A DNA stretch of 64,000 bases from Phycisphaerales bacterium Planc_01 (GCA_001603075.1 LVBB01000016.1:456829-520828); one strand, 5' to 3'; counted from the first letter of the stretch, positions 16,068-25,660 are shown. The notes: generated by a model from the sequence alone, not told the origin. Translations and numbers: made by a program.

Positions 16068-16622
16068 TCACACCGGCAACGGTCGCGGCTGGTAGGAGCG
16101 CAGTCGCCGCTGAAGCGCCTTGCCGTCGCCGACAATGGCGTCAAGCGCCTGCCAGAACTGCCTGCTGTGGTTCTTGTGCCGCGTGTGGACCAATTCGTGG
16201 AGGATGACGTAGTCCCTCAGTTCCTCCGGAAGGCGGGCGAGATTCACGTTCAGATTGATGTTGTTGTGGGACGAGCAACTGCCCCAGAGGGTTCTTTGAC
16301 TCTTCACGAACACTTTGTTGTACGCGAAGCCATGCTGTTTCGCCAGGTGTTCGAGGCGTTCGACGAGCTGCCTGCGTGCGTGGACGCGGTCGAGCCGGGG
16401 GTCGGCCTTCTCGGCGTGGACCTGCCGCAGATGCTTCTGAATCCAGTCCTTGCTCTTCAGGAGAAGCCCCCTTGCCTGGAGCAGAGAGGCTCGCCTGGGC
16501 AGAATCAACTTGACGGCACCGTCCCGGCGAATCGTGATCCGCGCATGACGGGCCCGGTCGGAAACCGCCACGGCCACCGAGCCAATCCCCGGAACCTCCC
16601 AGGTCTCAACTACCGTATTCAA
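16068..16622 (-). CDS. YgjP-type zinc metallopeptidase (M48-like, DUF45)
   Basis: 184 residues. The zinc-binding HELVHTRHKNHSRQFW contains the HExxH catalytic motif, and SQRTLWGSCSSHNNINLNVN is the characteristic upstream segment of the YgjP/WLM family. It has no signal peptide, so it acts in the cytoplasm; the substrate is not known. The start is TTG at 16622, supported by GGAAGGA seven bases upstream. It ends close to the divergent Gfo/Idh gene but nothing suggests a functional link. Confidence 0.88.
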   Translation of the reverse strand: MNTVVETWEVPGIGSVAVAVSDRARHARITIRRDGAVKLILPRRASLLQARGLLLKSKDWIQKHLRQVHAEKADPRLDRVHARRQLVERLEHLAKQHGFAYNKVFVKSQRTLWGSCSSHNNINLNVNLARLPEELRDYVILHELVHTRHKNHSRQFWQALDAIVGDGKALQRRLRSYQPRPLPV

Positions 16623-16655
16623 GAGTCGATCCTTCCTTGCGCGCTCAGACTTCGT

Positions 16656-17813
16656 TCAGCGTGATACGGGGACTGTCTTGCCGCCGGCTTGGGATTCGAG
16701 GGCGGCGGTGAACAGCCTGTGCCACAAAGCCGTTTCCTCCGGCCGGGCGCAGCCGGCAAAGCGGCTGAGAGGCCGGCCGGCGTGGAGTTCGTAAAGGTAC
16801 GCCGCCCACATCTGGAGGATCGCGTCACAGACGCCGAACTGAGCCAATTCCTGCGTGATCGACCGAAACGCGGTCTCCTGTCCCATCTCGATCCGTCGCC
16901 ACTGCTGCTCGGCGCCGCCCTGGTACTCCAGCACCTCCAGCGTGTTGGCCTGCCTGAGGCTGTATCGAGCGGAAGCGGCCGTCCCGAGGATCTCGATGTA
17001 CCAGTTGTTTCGCTGGCCCGGCGAGATGCGATGGGCCCGAAGCGTCAGCGGGAACCGCTCGCCCGAGTCGGTGACTTCCATCTCGCACAGCAGCGTCGCA
17101 TTGTCCCAGGTCTCGCACGGAACGACGCCGCCCTGCCCATCCGGGCGCGACGGGATGATGTTCGAAAGCACCGCTCGCACGTTGCGCGGAACCCAGCCCG
17201 CCCGGAAGGGCAGCGTGCAGACGTGAGGCCCGAGGTCGCCGAGGCAGCCGTAGTCGCCGTTGAACTGGCGCGTGCGCTTCCAGTTGATCGGCTTGTCCGG
17301 ATTCAGGTCGCTGCTATGGAGGAACCCCACGTTGACCTCGATGATCTTTCCGAAGGCCCCTGCTTCGATCATCCGCCCGATCCTCTGGGCTGCGGGAAAG
17401 AAGAAAAACTGCGAGGCACACCGGACGCACAGCTCCGGGTGCTTCCGGACGCATGCGAAGATCGCCTCATTCGCCTGGCGGTCGATGCCGAAGGGCTTCT
17501 CGCCCATCAGGTGCTTGCCGGCTTCCATCGCCTCCAGATAGATCTCCGCGTGCAGATGGTGCGGGACCGCGATATAGACCGCCTCGACGTCGGGATTGCC
17601 CAGAAGCTCGCGGTAGTCACTGGTGACCTGTTTCAGGGTCGGGATGTGGTCGCGGAACCAGTCGATCTTCGGCGTCGCGAGGGTGCGGTTGCAGACGGCG
17701 ACGATCTGTGGCCGCACCGTCATCTCGGGCAGGTGCAGCCAGCGAGCCGCCGCACTGGCGAACTCCCGCCCGATCATCCCGCAACCGATGATGCCAAATC
17801 GAACCGTACGCAT
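16656..17813 (-). CDS. Gfo/Idh/MocA-family oxidoreductase
   Basis: 385 residues from the ATG at 17813, which has GGTGGAGG seven bases upstream. The Rossmann domain begins VRFGIIGCGMIGREF (GxGxxG for NAD(P)), and the family EKP motif appears in MGEKPFGIDRQ. The C-terminal alpha/beta domain includes GCLGDLGPHVCTLPF. Members oxidise or isomerise sugars or inositols. The neighbouring divergent GH43 gene suggests a role in plant- or algal-polysaccharide sugar metabolism, but the substrate cannot be read from the sequence. Confidence 0.9.
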   Translation of the reverse strand: MRTVRFGIIGCGMIGREFASAAARWLHLPEMTVRPQIVAVCNRTLATPKIDWFRDHIPTLKQVTSDYRELLGNPDVEAVYIAVPHHLHAEIYLEAMEAGKHLMGEKPFGIDRQANEAIFACVRKHPELCVRCASQFFFFPAAQRIGRMIEAGAFGKIIEVNVGFLHSSDLNPDKPINWKRTRQFNGDYGCLGDLGPHVCTLPFRAGWVPRNVRAVLSNIIPSRPDGQGGVVPCETWDNATLLCEMEVTDSGERFPLTLRAHRISPGQRNNWYIEILGTAASARYSLRQANTLEVLEYQGGAEQQWRRIEMGQETAFRSITQELAQFGVCDAILQMWAAYLYELHAGRPLSRFAGCARPEETALWHRLFTAALESQAGGKTVPVSR

Positions 17814-17984
17814 GGGCCGGCCTCCACCTCGGTTGACGTTCGCTCGCCGCACGCCGCGTGGGCGAAGAAACCGATCTTACAGAGGACCTTCCCTTCAGGC
17901 AAGTTCTCGACTGACTTCTTGGCGTCGCGAAGGTCCTCGGGTAGCATGGACATGACGGTGTAACCTTCATGGGAGGTCGTTGAA

Positions 17985-18908
17985 ATGCTGAACGCTGTAT
18001 TGAGCCTGGTCGTGCTGGCGTCGCTGGCTGGGGCGGCGGACAAGACCTATACCAATCCCATCATCGACGAGATTGGGCCGGCCGACCCGACCGTGATCTT
18101 CGTCGACGGGATGTATTATCTCTATCCCACCGGGGACAACGTCAGCTACCACGTCTACACCTCGACGGACCTGGTCCATTGGACCAAGGGCCCCCGGGTG
18201 TTCGAGCCGGGCCAAAGGAACGTCTGGGCGCCCGACGTTTTCCGCGATCCGAAGGACGGCAGGTTCTATCTCTACTACACGGTCGGCGAGAACATCGGGG
18301 TTGCCGTCGCCGATCGGCCCGAGGGGAAGTTCGTCGACCGCGCCAGGCTGTTCGACAACGCCATCGACGCCCATATGTTCTGCGACGACGACGGCAGGTA
18401 CTACCTCTATTACGTGCAGTTCCCCGGCTTCCGCATCCACGTCCAGCCGATGAAGACCCCGCTGGAGAAAGAGGGCGAGCCCATCGAGCTGTTCCATCCG
18501 ACCGAACCATGGGAGAAGATCCGCGGCGCAGTCACGGAGGGCCCGTGGATGCTCAAGCATCAGGGGACCTACTATCTGCTCTACTCGGGCACGGCGGCGA
18601 ACACGCTGGACTACGCCATCGGCTACGCGACCGCCGACAAGCCGACCGGCCCCTTCACCAAATACAGCGGCAACCCCATCGTCCGCCGGACCGACCAGGC
18701 CCTCGGCCCAGGCCATGGCTGCGTCGTCAGGGACGCCGCGGGCAACCTGTGGTCGATCTACCACCAGCAGAAGGACGATTCGGAGCCGTGGAACCGATTC
18801 CTCTGCATCGACCCGCTGTGGTTCGACGATGCAGGCGTCCTGCACGGCAAGGCCACCCGAGGCGTTCCCCAGCCGGCGCCGGTCACCACCCCGCAGAGGG
18901 AGCCATAG
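17985..18908 (+). CDS. Exported glycoside hydrolase family 43 enzyme
   Basis: 307 residues with a short signal peptide (MLNAVLSLVVLASLAGAA). The five-bladed propeller has the three expected acidic residues: Asp in IGPADPTVIF, Asp in AIDAHMFCDDDGRYYLYY, and Glu in VTEGPWMLKHQGTYYLLYS. The late GPGHGCVV segment is also typical of GH43. Likely activity is on arabinose- or xylose-containing glycans in the periplasm or outside. GGAGG precedes the ATG. It diverges from a Gfo/Idh oxidoreductase and precedes a large secreted carbohydrate-binding protein. Confidence 0.9.
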   Translation: MLNAVLSLVVLASLAGAADKTYTNPIIDEIGPADPTVIFVDGMYYLYPTGDNVSYHVYTSTDLVHWTKGPRVFEPGQRNVWAPDVFRDPKDGRFYLYYTVGENIGVAVADRPEGKFVDRARLFDNAIDAHMFCDDDGRYYLYYVQFPGFRIHVQPMKTPLEKEGEPIELFHPTEPWEKIRGAVTEGPWMLKHQGTYYLLYSGTAANTLDYAIGYATADKPTGPFTKYSGNPIVRRTDQALGPGHGCVVRDAAGNLWSIYHQQKDDSEPWNRFLCIDPLWFDDAGVLHGKATRGVPQPAPVTTPQREP

Positions 18909-19209
18909 TACCCCGAACGCGGGCCAGGTCCGGACAGATTCCGTTGCATGACAGGCCAGGATGTGATATAAGAGAGTTGGCGGTTGCGGGAGGTTCAGGG
19001 TCAGTCCGATGGATTGTGGACCCCCGAGTTCAGCATAGACGGGACGGAGGACCTGAGCCGATGTGTGGCAGTCCATATACTGTGCAGAGCGGACGTTCAC
19101 AGCACGATTCCTGCTGTGTTCCGGAGGCATGCTTGTACGGGCATATCTGTAGTGCGTCGGCACCCGACGCCAGCGCAGTTCCAGTGATCGATTCTGAAGG
19201 AGGATTACC
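18909..19209 (+). promoter_or_regulatory. Promoter region of the large LamG protein
   Basis: TTGCAT (18944-18949) and TATAAG (18967-18972) are separated by exactly 17 bp, a good sigma-70-like promoter for the gene starting at 19210. This implies a long leader of about 230 bases. I see no clear terminator for the GH43 gene and no coding sequence or known riboswitch in the leader. Confidence 0.5.
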
Positions 19210-22053
19210 ATGTTCAAGAGACTGATGGTTCTGATCTTGCTGTTGGCTGCCCTGTCGGCGGCCGCTCCGATAGCCCAGGCCCAGTTGATCACGGCCGTGA
19301 CGCATCGGAACACCGACACGGACGCCCCCGAGGACCCGCAGATTGCGCCCAATCCACTGGACGAGGGCGCGCTGACCTTCGTGGACCGGACCCACATCTA
19401 TGCCGACGTGCCGGAGTTCCTCATCGGGGCCGAGTACGTCATCCTGGCCAACGACAACAAGAACATGTCCGCCTATGAACTGGACATCACGGTGGCGAAG
19501 AATGCCATCGTCTACGTGTTCGTGGACAACCGCATGGGCGGTGCCGCAGGCGGCCTGGGTGTGGCCCCCAACATCACCGGCATGCCCTGGCTGACCAGCA
19601 TGGGCTTCGTCGATACGGGTATCGACATCGGCATTGACGAGAGCGCCGACGGCAGCATCAACCAGTACTATTCCATCTTCGCCCTCGAAGTCAAGGCGGG
19701 TGTCGTCACGATCGGCGGCTGCACCGAAGGTCATGGGGGCAACATGCTGGGCGTGGCGGTTCTGCCGGCGCCGACGAGCGAGACAGCGACGAATCCGCTG
19801 CCGGAGGATGCCGCGTCGGACATCGTGCGCGAAGCCGTTCTGGAATGGACGCCGGGAGAATTCGCCGTCACGCATGACGTGTACTTTGGAGTGGTTTTCG
19901 AGGATGTGAACACCGCCAGCCGGGCGAATCCGCTGGGTGTTTTGGTCAGCCAGGGACAGGACGCCGCCAGCTACGATCCGGCCGGCCTTCTCGAATTCGG
20001 CACAACCTACTATTGGCGGATCGACGAGGTCAACGGCGCGCCGGACAATACGATCTTCAAGGGCGAGGTCTGGAGCTTCACGACGGAGCCGTTTGCGTAT
20101 GCGATTGCGGGCGTCATTGCGACGAGCAATGCGACCTCCACTGCCGATTCGGGTCCCGAGCGAACCATCGACGGTTCCGGGCTTAACGCTGCCGATGAGC
20201 ATTCGACCGGTGCCTCGGACATGTGGCTGGGCCTGCCCGCCGGGGACGAGCCCGTCTACATCCAGTACGAGTTCGACAAGATCTACAAGCTCTATGAGAT
20301 GTGGGTCTGGAACTACAACGTCGAGTTCGAACTCGTGCTCGGGTTCGGGCTCAAGAGTGTGACGATCGAGTACTCCGCCGACGGAGCCGACTGGGTTGTG
20401 CTCGGCGAAGTCGAGCTGGCCAAGGCCAGCGCCAAGGCCGGCTACGCCCACAACAGCGTGGTGGACCTCCAGGGCGTGGCGGCCAGGTACGTCCGCCTGA
20501 CCGTCAACAGCAACTGGGGTTCGCTCGCTCAGTACGGCCTGAGCGAAGTCCGCTTCTTCCAGGTTCCCGTGCAGGCTCGCCAGCCGCAGCCCGCCGATGC
20601 CGCAACGGGCATCGTCCCGGACCCGGTCCTGAGCTGGCGCGCCGGACGTGAGGCGACCTCACACGAGGTCTACTTCGGCACGGACTCGGAAAGCCTGCCT
20701 CTCGCCGGCAGCGTCGCGCAGAGCCGCTTTATCCCGGGCGCGCTGAACTACGGCGCCACGTACTATTGGAGGGTGGACGAGGTCGGCGATGATTCCTTCT
20801 GGGCCGGCGAGGTCTGGAGCTTCTCGACGCAGGAGTACGCCTTGATCGATGGCTTTGAGACCTACAACGACGACATCGACGCCGGAACAGCCATTTTCGA
20901 CACCTGGCTCGACGGCTGGGTCAACAACACCGGCTCGACGGTCGGCTACCTCAACGCCCCGTTTGCCGAGCGGGCCATCGTCCACAGCGGCGCGCAATCG
21001 ATGCCCCTGACGTACGACAACACGGGTTCGGCATCCTATTCCGAAGCCGAGCGTCAGTTCGCCGAGCCGCAGGACTGGACGGCCAACGGGATCAAGAGTC
21101 TGTCGCTCTACTTCCGGGGCGAGCCCGGCAACACCGGACAGATGTATGTGAAGATCAACAACACCAAGATCGCGTACAACGGTGACCCGGGCGACATCGC
21201 CAGAACGGCCTGGCTGCCCTGGAACATCGATCTGTCTGCGGTCGGCAATCTGAGGAATGTGACCAAGCTGACGATCGGCATCGAGGGCTCGGGGTCCAAG
21301 GGGATTCTGTACATCGACGACGTTCGACTCTATCCGAAGACTCCCGAGTTCATCACGCCGACCGAGCCCGACGGCGCCAACCTGCTGGCTCTCTATGCCT
21401 TTGAAGGCAACGCGAACGACACGTCCGGAAACGGCTTGAACGGCACGATAACCAACGGGCCGTTGGTAGCTTCCGGCCGACCCGGTGGAGGCAGCGCCCT
21501 TCAGCTCACCCGGACCGGCAACGTCAACCTCGGCAATCCCGCGCTGCTCGATTTCAGCACCGGGGATTGGACGGTGAGCGCATGGTTCAAGACCGCCATG
21601 ACCGGCACGGGCGACGCCAACAAGGGAACCATCTATGCCAAGGGCGGAGACTCTACCGGCGGACATCGCTATTGTCTGATCATGAGCGAGACCACAGAAG
21701 GCGTTGTCTCCCTGGTCACCGACGACGACGTCACCAAGTACGTGATCGACTCCGCCAGCGTGACCAACAATGACGAATGGCATGCCGTCGTCGGCCAGAG
21801 AGAGGGCGCGGCCCTGCGGATCTTCATCGACGGGCAACTGGAAGCCACCGTGACGGCTACGCCGACCTACAATCTCTCCGGCACCTCTCAGCACAACGCC
21901 TATATCGGAGCGATCACCAACAACGCGGACGGCACTCTGTACAAGCTCTACGGCGGCCTGATCGACGACGTCCGGGTCTACGACAAGGCCCTGTCCGAAG
22001 GAGAAATCCTCTGGCTGGCCGGTCAGACCGAACCACTGGCCAAGCCGTTCTGA
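19210..22053 (+). CDS. Large secreted multi-domain protein with discoidin and LamG domains
   Basis: 947 residues. A signal peptide (MFKRLMVLILLLAALSAAAPIAQA) is followed by an uncharacterised beta domain (to about 195), a fibronectin-like module ending YYWRIDEVNG, an F5/8-type C (discoidin) domain (about 300-455), a second YYWRVDEVG module, a jelly-roll segment beginning LIDGFETYNDDID (about 545-715) and a C-terminal LamG/concanavalin-like domain starting LLALYAFEGNANDTSGNG. No catalytic motif is visible, so it probably binds extracellular polysaccharide. The architecture is common in Phycisphaerae. GAAGGAGG precedes the ATG. There is no PEP-CTERM or other anchor. Confidence 0.9.
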   Translation: MFKRLMVLILLLAALSAAAPIAQAQLITAVTHRNTDTDAPEDPQIAPNPLDEGALTFVDRTHIYADVPEFLIGAEYVILANDNKNMSAYELDITVAKNAIVYVFVDNRMGGAAGGLGVAPNITGMPWLTSMGFVDTGIDIGIDESADGSINQYYSIFALEVKAGVVTIGGCTEGHGGNMLGVAVLPAPTSETATNPLPEDAASDIVREAVLEWTPGEFAVTHDVYFGVVFEDVNTASRANPLGVLVSQGQDAASYDPAGLLEFGTTYYWRIDEVNGAPDNTIFKGEVWSFTTEPFAYAIAGVIATSNATSTADSGPERTIDGSGLNAADEHSTGASDMWLGLPAGDEPVYIQYEFDKIYKLYEMWVWNYNVEFELVLGFGLKSVTIEYSADGADWVVLGEVELAKASAKAGYAHNSVVDLQGVAARYVRLTVNSNWGSLAQYGLSEVRFFQVPVQARQPQPADAATGIVPDPVLSWRAGREATSHEVYFGTDSESLPLAGSVAQSRFIPGALNYGATYYWRVDEVGDDSFWAGEVWSFSTQEYALIDGFETYNDDIDAGTAIFDTWLDGWVNNTGSTVGYLNAPFAERAIVHSGAQSMPLTYDNTGSASYSEAERQFAEPQDWTANGIKSLSLYFRGEPGNTGQMYVKINNTKIAYNGDPGDIARTAWLPWNIDLSAVGNLRNVTKLTIGIEGSGSKGILYIDDVRLYPKTPEFITPTEPDGANLLALYAFEGNANDTSGNGLNGTITNGPLVASGRPGGGSALQLTRTGNVNLGNPALLDFSTGDWTVSAWFKTAMTGTGDANKGTIYAKGGDSTGGHRYCLIMSETTEGVVSLVTDDDVTKYVIDSASVTNNDEWHAVVGQREGAALRIFIDGQLEATVTATPTYNLSGTSQHNAYIGAITNNADGTLYKLYGGLIDDVRVYDKALSEGEILWLAGQTEPLAKPF

Positions 22054-22103
22054 GATCCGGTCACATGGGCAGGAAACCTGCTCATCCTGCACGAAGCACA
22101 CAA

Positions 22104-22130
22104 GGGGCTGGGATCATCGATCCCAGCCCC
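22104..22130 (+). terminator. Intrinsic-type hairpin after the LamG gene
   Basis: A perfect 11-bp stem, GGGGCTGGGAT with ATCCCAGCCCC, closes a 5-base loop and is followed by a weak T-rich stretch. It lies 50 bp after the stop codon. Confidence 0.65.
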
Positions 22131-22258
22131 TCGCTCTTTGGCCTGGGTGTGTCCGACGAATCATCGCCGGACAGAAATCAGCCGGCCTGCCAAGGATGCG
22201 GGAAACAATCGGCCGCCAATCCCGGTATACATGGTTGCAAGCTATGAAAGGGATAGCC

Positions 22259-23827
22259 ATGAACTGGAAGAGGCGTTTGGCAGCAGCCGGATCGGCTATA
22301 CTCATAATTCTCATAAGCACAGCATTTGTGGTGGCTTGGGGGCAACAAGATGGGCCGACAGACGCTCCGATTCGATCACCCGCAACCCCAGACAGACTGA
22401 TCGATGACTTCTCGGGCGATGACCAGGTCAGCTCGCTGGGAACCAAGTGGGTGTTTCGGACAAATCAGACCTCGGGCAACGCCGTGGCGAGGGCGTCCCG
22501 CCCTCGTGCCGAGAAGGCGCAAGGGCAAGATGCCCTCGCCACGAAGCTGGAATTCGTACAAGAGGATGGGCAGACGGTCCTGCACCTGAGCGGCTCCGTC
22601 GCGTCGGCCGACAGGGGTGGATTCGCTGAGGCCCAGTTGGCGCTCCACCCGCGAGGACGGAACTTCGACGCCCACGGCTTTACGGGTCTGAAGCTACGGG
22701 TCAGGGGCGATGGACAATCCTATTCCATCCGCCTGCGGACCAAAGACACCCGGTTCGCTACGCAGTATTATGAAGCAGTGTTCCAGACGAGCGGCCAGTG
22801 GCGGGAGGTCATGCTGCCTTTTGCCCAGTTCGTGGGCGTCTCGGTGCAGGCCCCGCTGGATCCGGCCGCCCTGCGGACCGTCGCGATCGTAGCGGCGGGC
22901 AAGGACCGTGATGCCGACGTCATGGTCGCCAACCTGTCCCTTTATCGAGAGCAGAGCATGTACAACCCACTGACCCCTGAGGAAGAACGCGTCATTCTCT
23001 ACAAGGGCACCGAACGCCCTTTCACAGGCAAGTACAACAACTTCTTCGAAACCGGCGTCTACACCTGCAAGCGATGCGGAGCCGAGCTGTTCGAGTCGTC
23101 GTCGAAGTTCCGCTCGGAGTGCGGCTGGCCCAGCTTCGACGATCAGATCCCCGGTGCGGTCAAGTGGCAGGGCGACGCCGACGGGATGCGGACCGAAATC
23201 GTCTGCGCCAATTGCGGTGGCCACCTGGGGCACGTATTCAAAGGCGAGCAACTGACGCCGAAGAACACACGATACTGCGTCAACTCGATCTCGATGGGCT
23301 TTCTCTCGGCCGACGAGCGAAACGCCCAGGCCGTTGCCAAGCCGAAGACCGAACGAGCCATCTTCGCCTCCGGCTGTTTCTGGGGGACCGAATATCACAT
23401 GCAGCGGGCCCCCGGCGTGCTCTCCACAACCGTCGGCTACATCGGCGGCCATGTGGACCGGCCGACCTACAAGCAGGTTTGCACCGACCGCACCGGCCAC
23501 GCCGAGGCGGTCGAGGTCCTCTACGACCCCAAGCAGACCAGCTATGAGACGCTCGCCAGGCTGTTCTTCGAGACGCACGATTTCACGCAGTTGAACCGCC
23601 AGGGCCCGGACATTGGACGGCAGTACCGCTCAGGCGTGTTCTATCTGACCGATGGGCAGAGACAAACCGCCGAGAAGCTGGTGCAGGTGCTCCGGCAGAA
23701 GGGCTACGACGTCAAGACCGAAATCACACCCGCCAGCACGTTCTGGCCGGCCGAGGACTACCACCAGGACTACTACAACAAGACGCAGAAGACACCCTAC
23801 TGCCACGTCTACCGGCGAATCTTCTGA
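22259..23827 (+). CDS. msrBA: Exported CIA30-like / MsrB / MsrA methionine sulfoxide reductase fusion
   Basis: 522 residues from the ATG at 22259 (AGGGA five bases upstream). An N-terminal signal anchor is followed by a CIA30-like jelly-roll (about 38-225, RLIDDFSGDD ... VMVANLSLY), an MsrB domain (about 230-360, zinc Cys in CKRC and CANC, catalytic Cys in RYCVNSISMGF) and an MsrA domain (about 365-520) with GCFWGTEYHMQ and the late DYHQDYY. The two reductases repair R- and S-methionine sulfoxide in exported proteins. The order B then A and the N-terminal sugar-binding-type domain are unusual. A palindromic segment is inserted in frame at residues 76-95. Confidence 0.93.
   Translation: MNWKRRLAAAGSAILIILISTAFVVAWGQQDGPTDAPIRSPATPDRLIDDFSGDDQVSSLGTKWVFRTNQTSGNAVARASRPRAEKAQGQDALATKLEFVQEDGQTVLHLSGSVASADRGGFAEAQLALHPRGRNFDAHGFTGLKLRVRGDGQSYSIRLRTKDTRFATQYYEAVFQTSGQWREVMLPFAQFVGVSVQAPLDPAALRTVAIVAAGKDRDADVMVANLSLYREQSMYNPLTPEEERVILYKGTERPFTGKYNNFFETGVYTCKRCGAELFESSSKFRSECGWPSFDDQIPGAVKWQGDADGMRTEIVCANCGGHLGHVFKGEQLTPKNTRYCVNSISMGFLSADERNAQAVAKPKTERAIFASGCFWGTEYHMQRAPGVLSTTVGYIGGHVDRPTYKQVCTDRTGHAEAVEVLYDPKQTSYETLARLFFETHDFTQLNRQGPDIGRQYRSGVFYLTDGQRQTAEKLVQVLRQKGYDVKTEITPASTFWPAEDYHQDYYNKTQKTPYCHVYRRIF
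22484..22542. repeat. Palindromic repeat inserted in frame in the Msr gene
   Basis: GTGGCGAGGGC (22484-22494) and its exact complement GCCCTCGCCAC (22532-22542) flank a 37-base centre that itself contains shorter inverted repeats (GCGAGGGCG/CGCCCTCG and GGGCA/TGCCC). It encodes the low-complexity peptide VARASRPRAEKAQGQDALAT, which looks foreign to the surrounding jelly-roll domain. The motif resembles intergenic palindromic repeats I have met in Planctomycetota; that recollection needs a genome-wide check. Confidence 0.6.
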
Positions 23828-23832
23828 TCGAT

Positions 23833-25605
23833 CTACCTCGTCCTCCCGGATGAGATCCAGATTCGATCGCGCGGCGGTATCGTGAGAGTCTGCCGGACTC
23901 CGTCGTGCGGCAATGTCAGGCTGACCTCGACGGCTCGATCGTTGAAGTTCTGGAGCACACAATCGCCCCGGCTCGCATCGGCAAACGGATGGTACGTGAC
24001 GCACGCCGGACCGTTGAGGGTCGGCGGTTTCCCACCGGCAAACGCCGTGCGGAATGCGGTCAGGGCCCGCTCATCCAGAGAGAGCAAACCGAGCGGACGC
24101 GGACAGAGCAACACCTCGCCCACCGCGTCGAAATCCGTCTGACTATACGTGTGCGTGTTGAGCAGAGAGATGTTGCCTGCCGTGCGCAACAACAGCAGTT
24201 GCCGAACACCATCCGCGCAGACGACATCACCCGTTCGTGGCGCAACCTCGATAGGCGCTTCGAGATCAATCTTGACGTCCCCGGTTTCCGTGCGATACGT
24301 CGCACGCAGAGGCGCCGAGGCAAAGTCAGGATCGATACCGACAACAGAGGTCAACTCCCTGCCTTGCGGCCATGCAATCAGCAGGTTCGTCGTCACGATC
24401 AGGTGCGCACCCCTCGCCCGTGACCTCTCGACATGCTCCGACAGCCCGGGATCAGCGGCCGCCTGAGCAGGCAGGAGGAGGATCGGCGCCTCGTGCGGAA
24501 ACTCGTGCACGGGGACCAGCGGGATGCCCAGCATACCGAGGAAATCCATCAGGTACATGTCGCCGGCCGGGTCGCTGTTCGGCGGCTTGTACGCCGGCAC
24601 ACCTGTGACAGGGTGCTTCCGCACGAACGCGGCCAGATCCGCCAGTTGGCCGAACCGGCTCGCGACCTTCGCATGATCCGGATGGCCTGCGACCACGTCG
24701 CCCAGATTGAAAAAGACCAGCTCCGGTGCTCCAGCCAGGACGCTCGTGTACGCTTGATCGAGAAAATCGTGCTCGGCGCAATCACCATGATCGAACCACG
24801 CCCCGCCGATCTTCTCGCCCGCAATGCCCGCCAGCCAGCGGTAGTTGATGAATCCCTCGTAAGGCTGCACGAAGCCGAACCGCTGCGTGTTGCGGCCCCG
24901 CGTCTCGGTGCCGACCCAGACCTGATCGAACAGACGCGGAAACGTCACGGTGTCGTACCCGAACAACTGGAACCGATCGTGCCACTGAGGGAACTTGACG
25001 ATCATGGTGATACCGGGATGAGCCTCCCTGGCCGGCCGCAGGAAGATCGACTGCGCCAGCTCCGTGAGCAATTCGCGGCGATACTGGCCCCAGGAGCGGT
25101 CGCCTTTGGCCTGCTCCGACTCAGCGCTGACGTCGCCCGTGCACAGGAAGTCGTCGACGATGAACGTATCGAAGATCGGAGCACTGGCGCGAATGATCCG
25201 CTCCAGGTCCCGCCGCGTCTTTTCGTTTTGCCAGTTGAACCAGCCGAGCGGCCCCTCTTGCCGCACACCCACGTCACCGCCCGGAACGGTGGCGATACCG
25301 CCGACCACGCCGATGTCCCGTTCGAGCAGCCAGTCGCGGACCTGTGTCAATTGCTCGGGCGGCACTGTATGGCCGCTGCGATAGACTTCGAGATAGAGCT
25401 TCGTGATCCCCATCCGCTCGACCGCCTGCCAGACGGCCGTCCGAAACCCGTCGTCCGTCGCCATCCGCTCGACGTGATGCGACGTCGCATACGACGCCAG
25501 CCGCAAGTCGCTCGACCGCTGCCGCGCCGTCTCCAGCAGGGTCCGCGCTGAAGCGGCATTCGCCACCACCGCCAGCACCCAAACGACCAACGCCCGTCTC
25601 AACAC
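23833..25605 (-). CDS. Secreted hypothetical protein, possible TIM-barrel glycoside hydrolase-like
   Basis: 590 residues from a GTG at 25605, chosen because AGGGAGG lies seven bases upstream and it yields a clean signal peptide (MLRRALVVWVLAVVANAASA). The segment MGITKLYLEVYRSG ... VRDWLLERDIGVVGGIATVPG and FDTFIVDDFLCTGD look like strands of a sugar-active (beta/alpha)8 barrel, with Asp/Asp near FIVDDF; KFPQWHDRF and GAWFDHGDC follow. From about 400 a flavodoxin-like segment (LLLPAQAAADPGLSEHVER) suggests a glutamine-amidotransferase-like domain as in some beta-galactosidases. I cannot assign a family; substrate unknown. Confidence 0.8.
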   Translation of the reverse strand: MLRRALVVWVLAVVANAASARTLLETARQRSSDLRLASYATSHHVERMATDDGFRTAVWQAVERMGITKLYLEVYRSGHTVPPEQLTQVRDWLLERDIGVVGGIATVPGGDVGVRQEGPLGWFNWQNEKTRRDLERIIRASAPIFDTFIVDDFLCTGDVSAESEQAKGDRSWGQYRRELLTELAQSIFLRPAREAHPGITMIVKFPQWHDRFQLFGYDTVTFPRLFDQVWVGTETRGRNTQRFGFVQPYEGFINYRWLAGIAGEKIGGAWFDHGDCAEHDFLDQAYTSVLAGAPELVFFNLGDVVAGHPDHAKVASRFGQLADLAAFVRKHPVTGVPAYKPPNSDPAGDMYLMDFLGMLGIPLVPVHEFPHEAPILLLPAQAAADPGLSEHVERSRARGAHLIVTTNLLIAWPQGRELTSVVGIDPDFASAPLRATYRTETGDVKIDLEAPIEVAPRTGDVVCADGVRQLLLLRTAGNISLLNTHTYSQTDFDAVGEVLLCPRPLGLLSLDERALTAFRTAFAGGKPPTLNGPACVTYHPFADASRGDCVLQNFNDRAVEVSLTLPHDGVRQTLTIPPRDRIWISSGRTR

Positions 25606-25660
25606 AATCGCACCTCCCTTGCCGCTTGTCACATCCTGGTACCGTCACGACCCGCACAGG

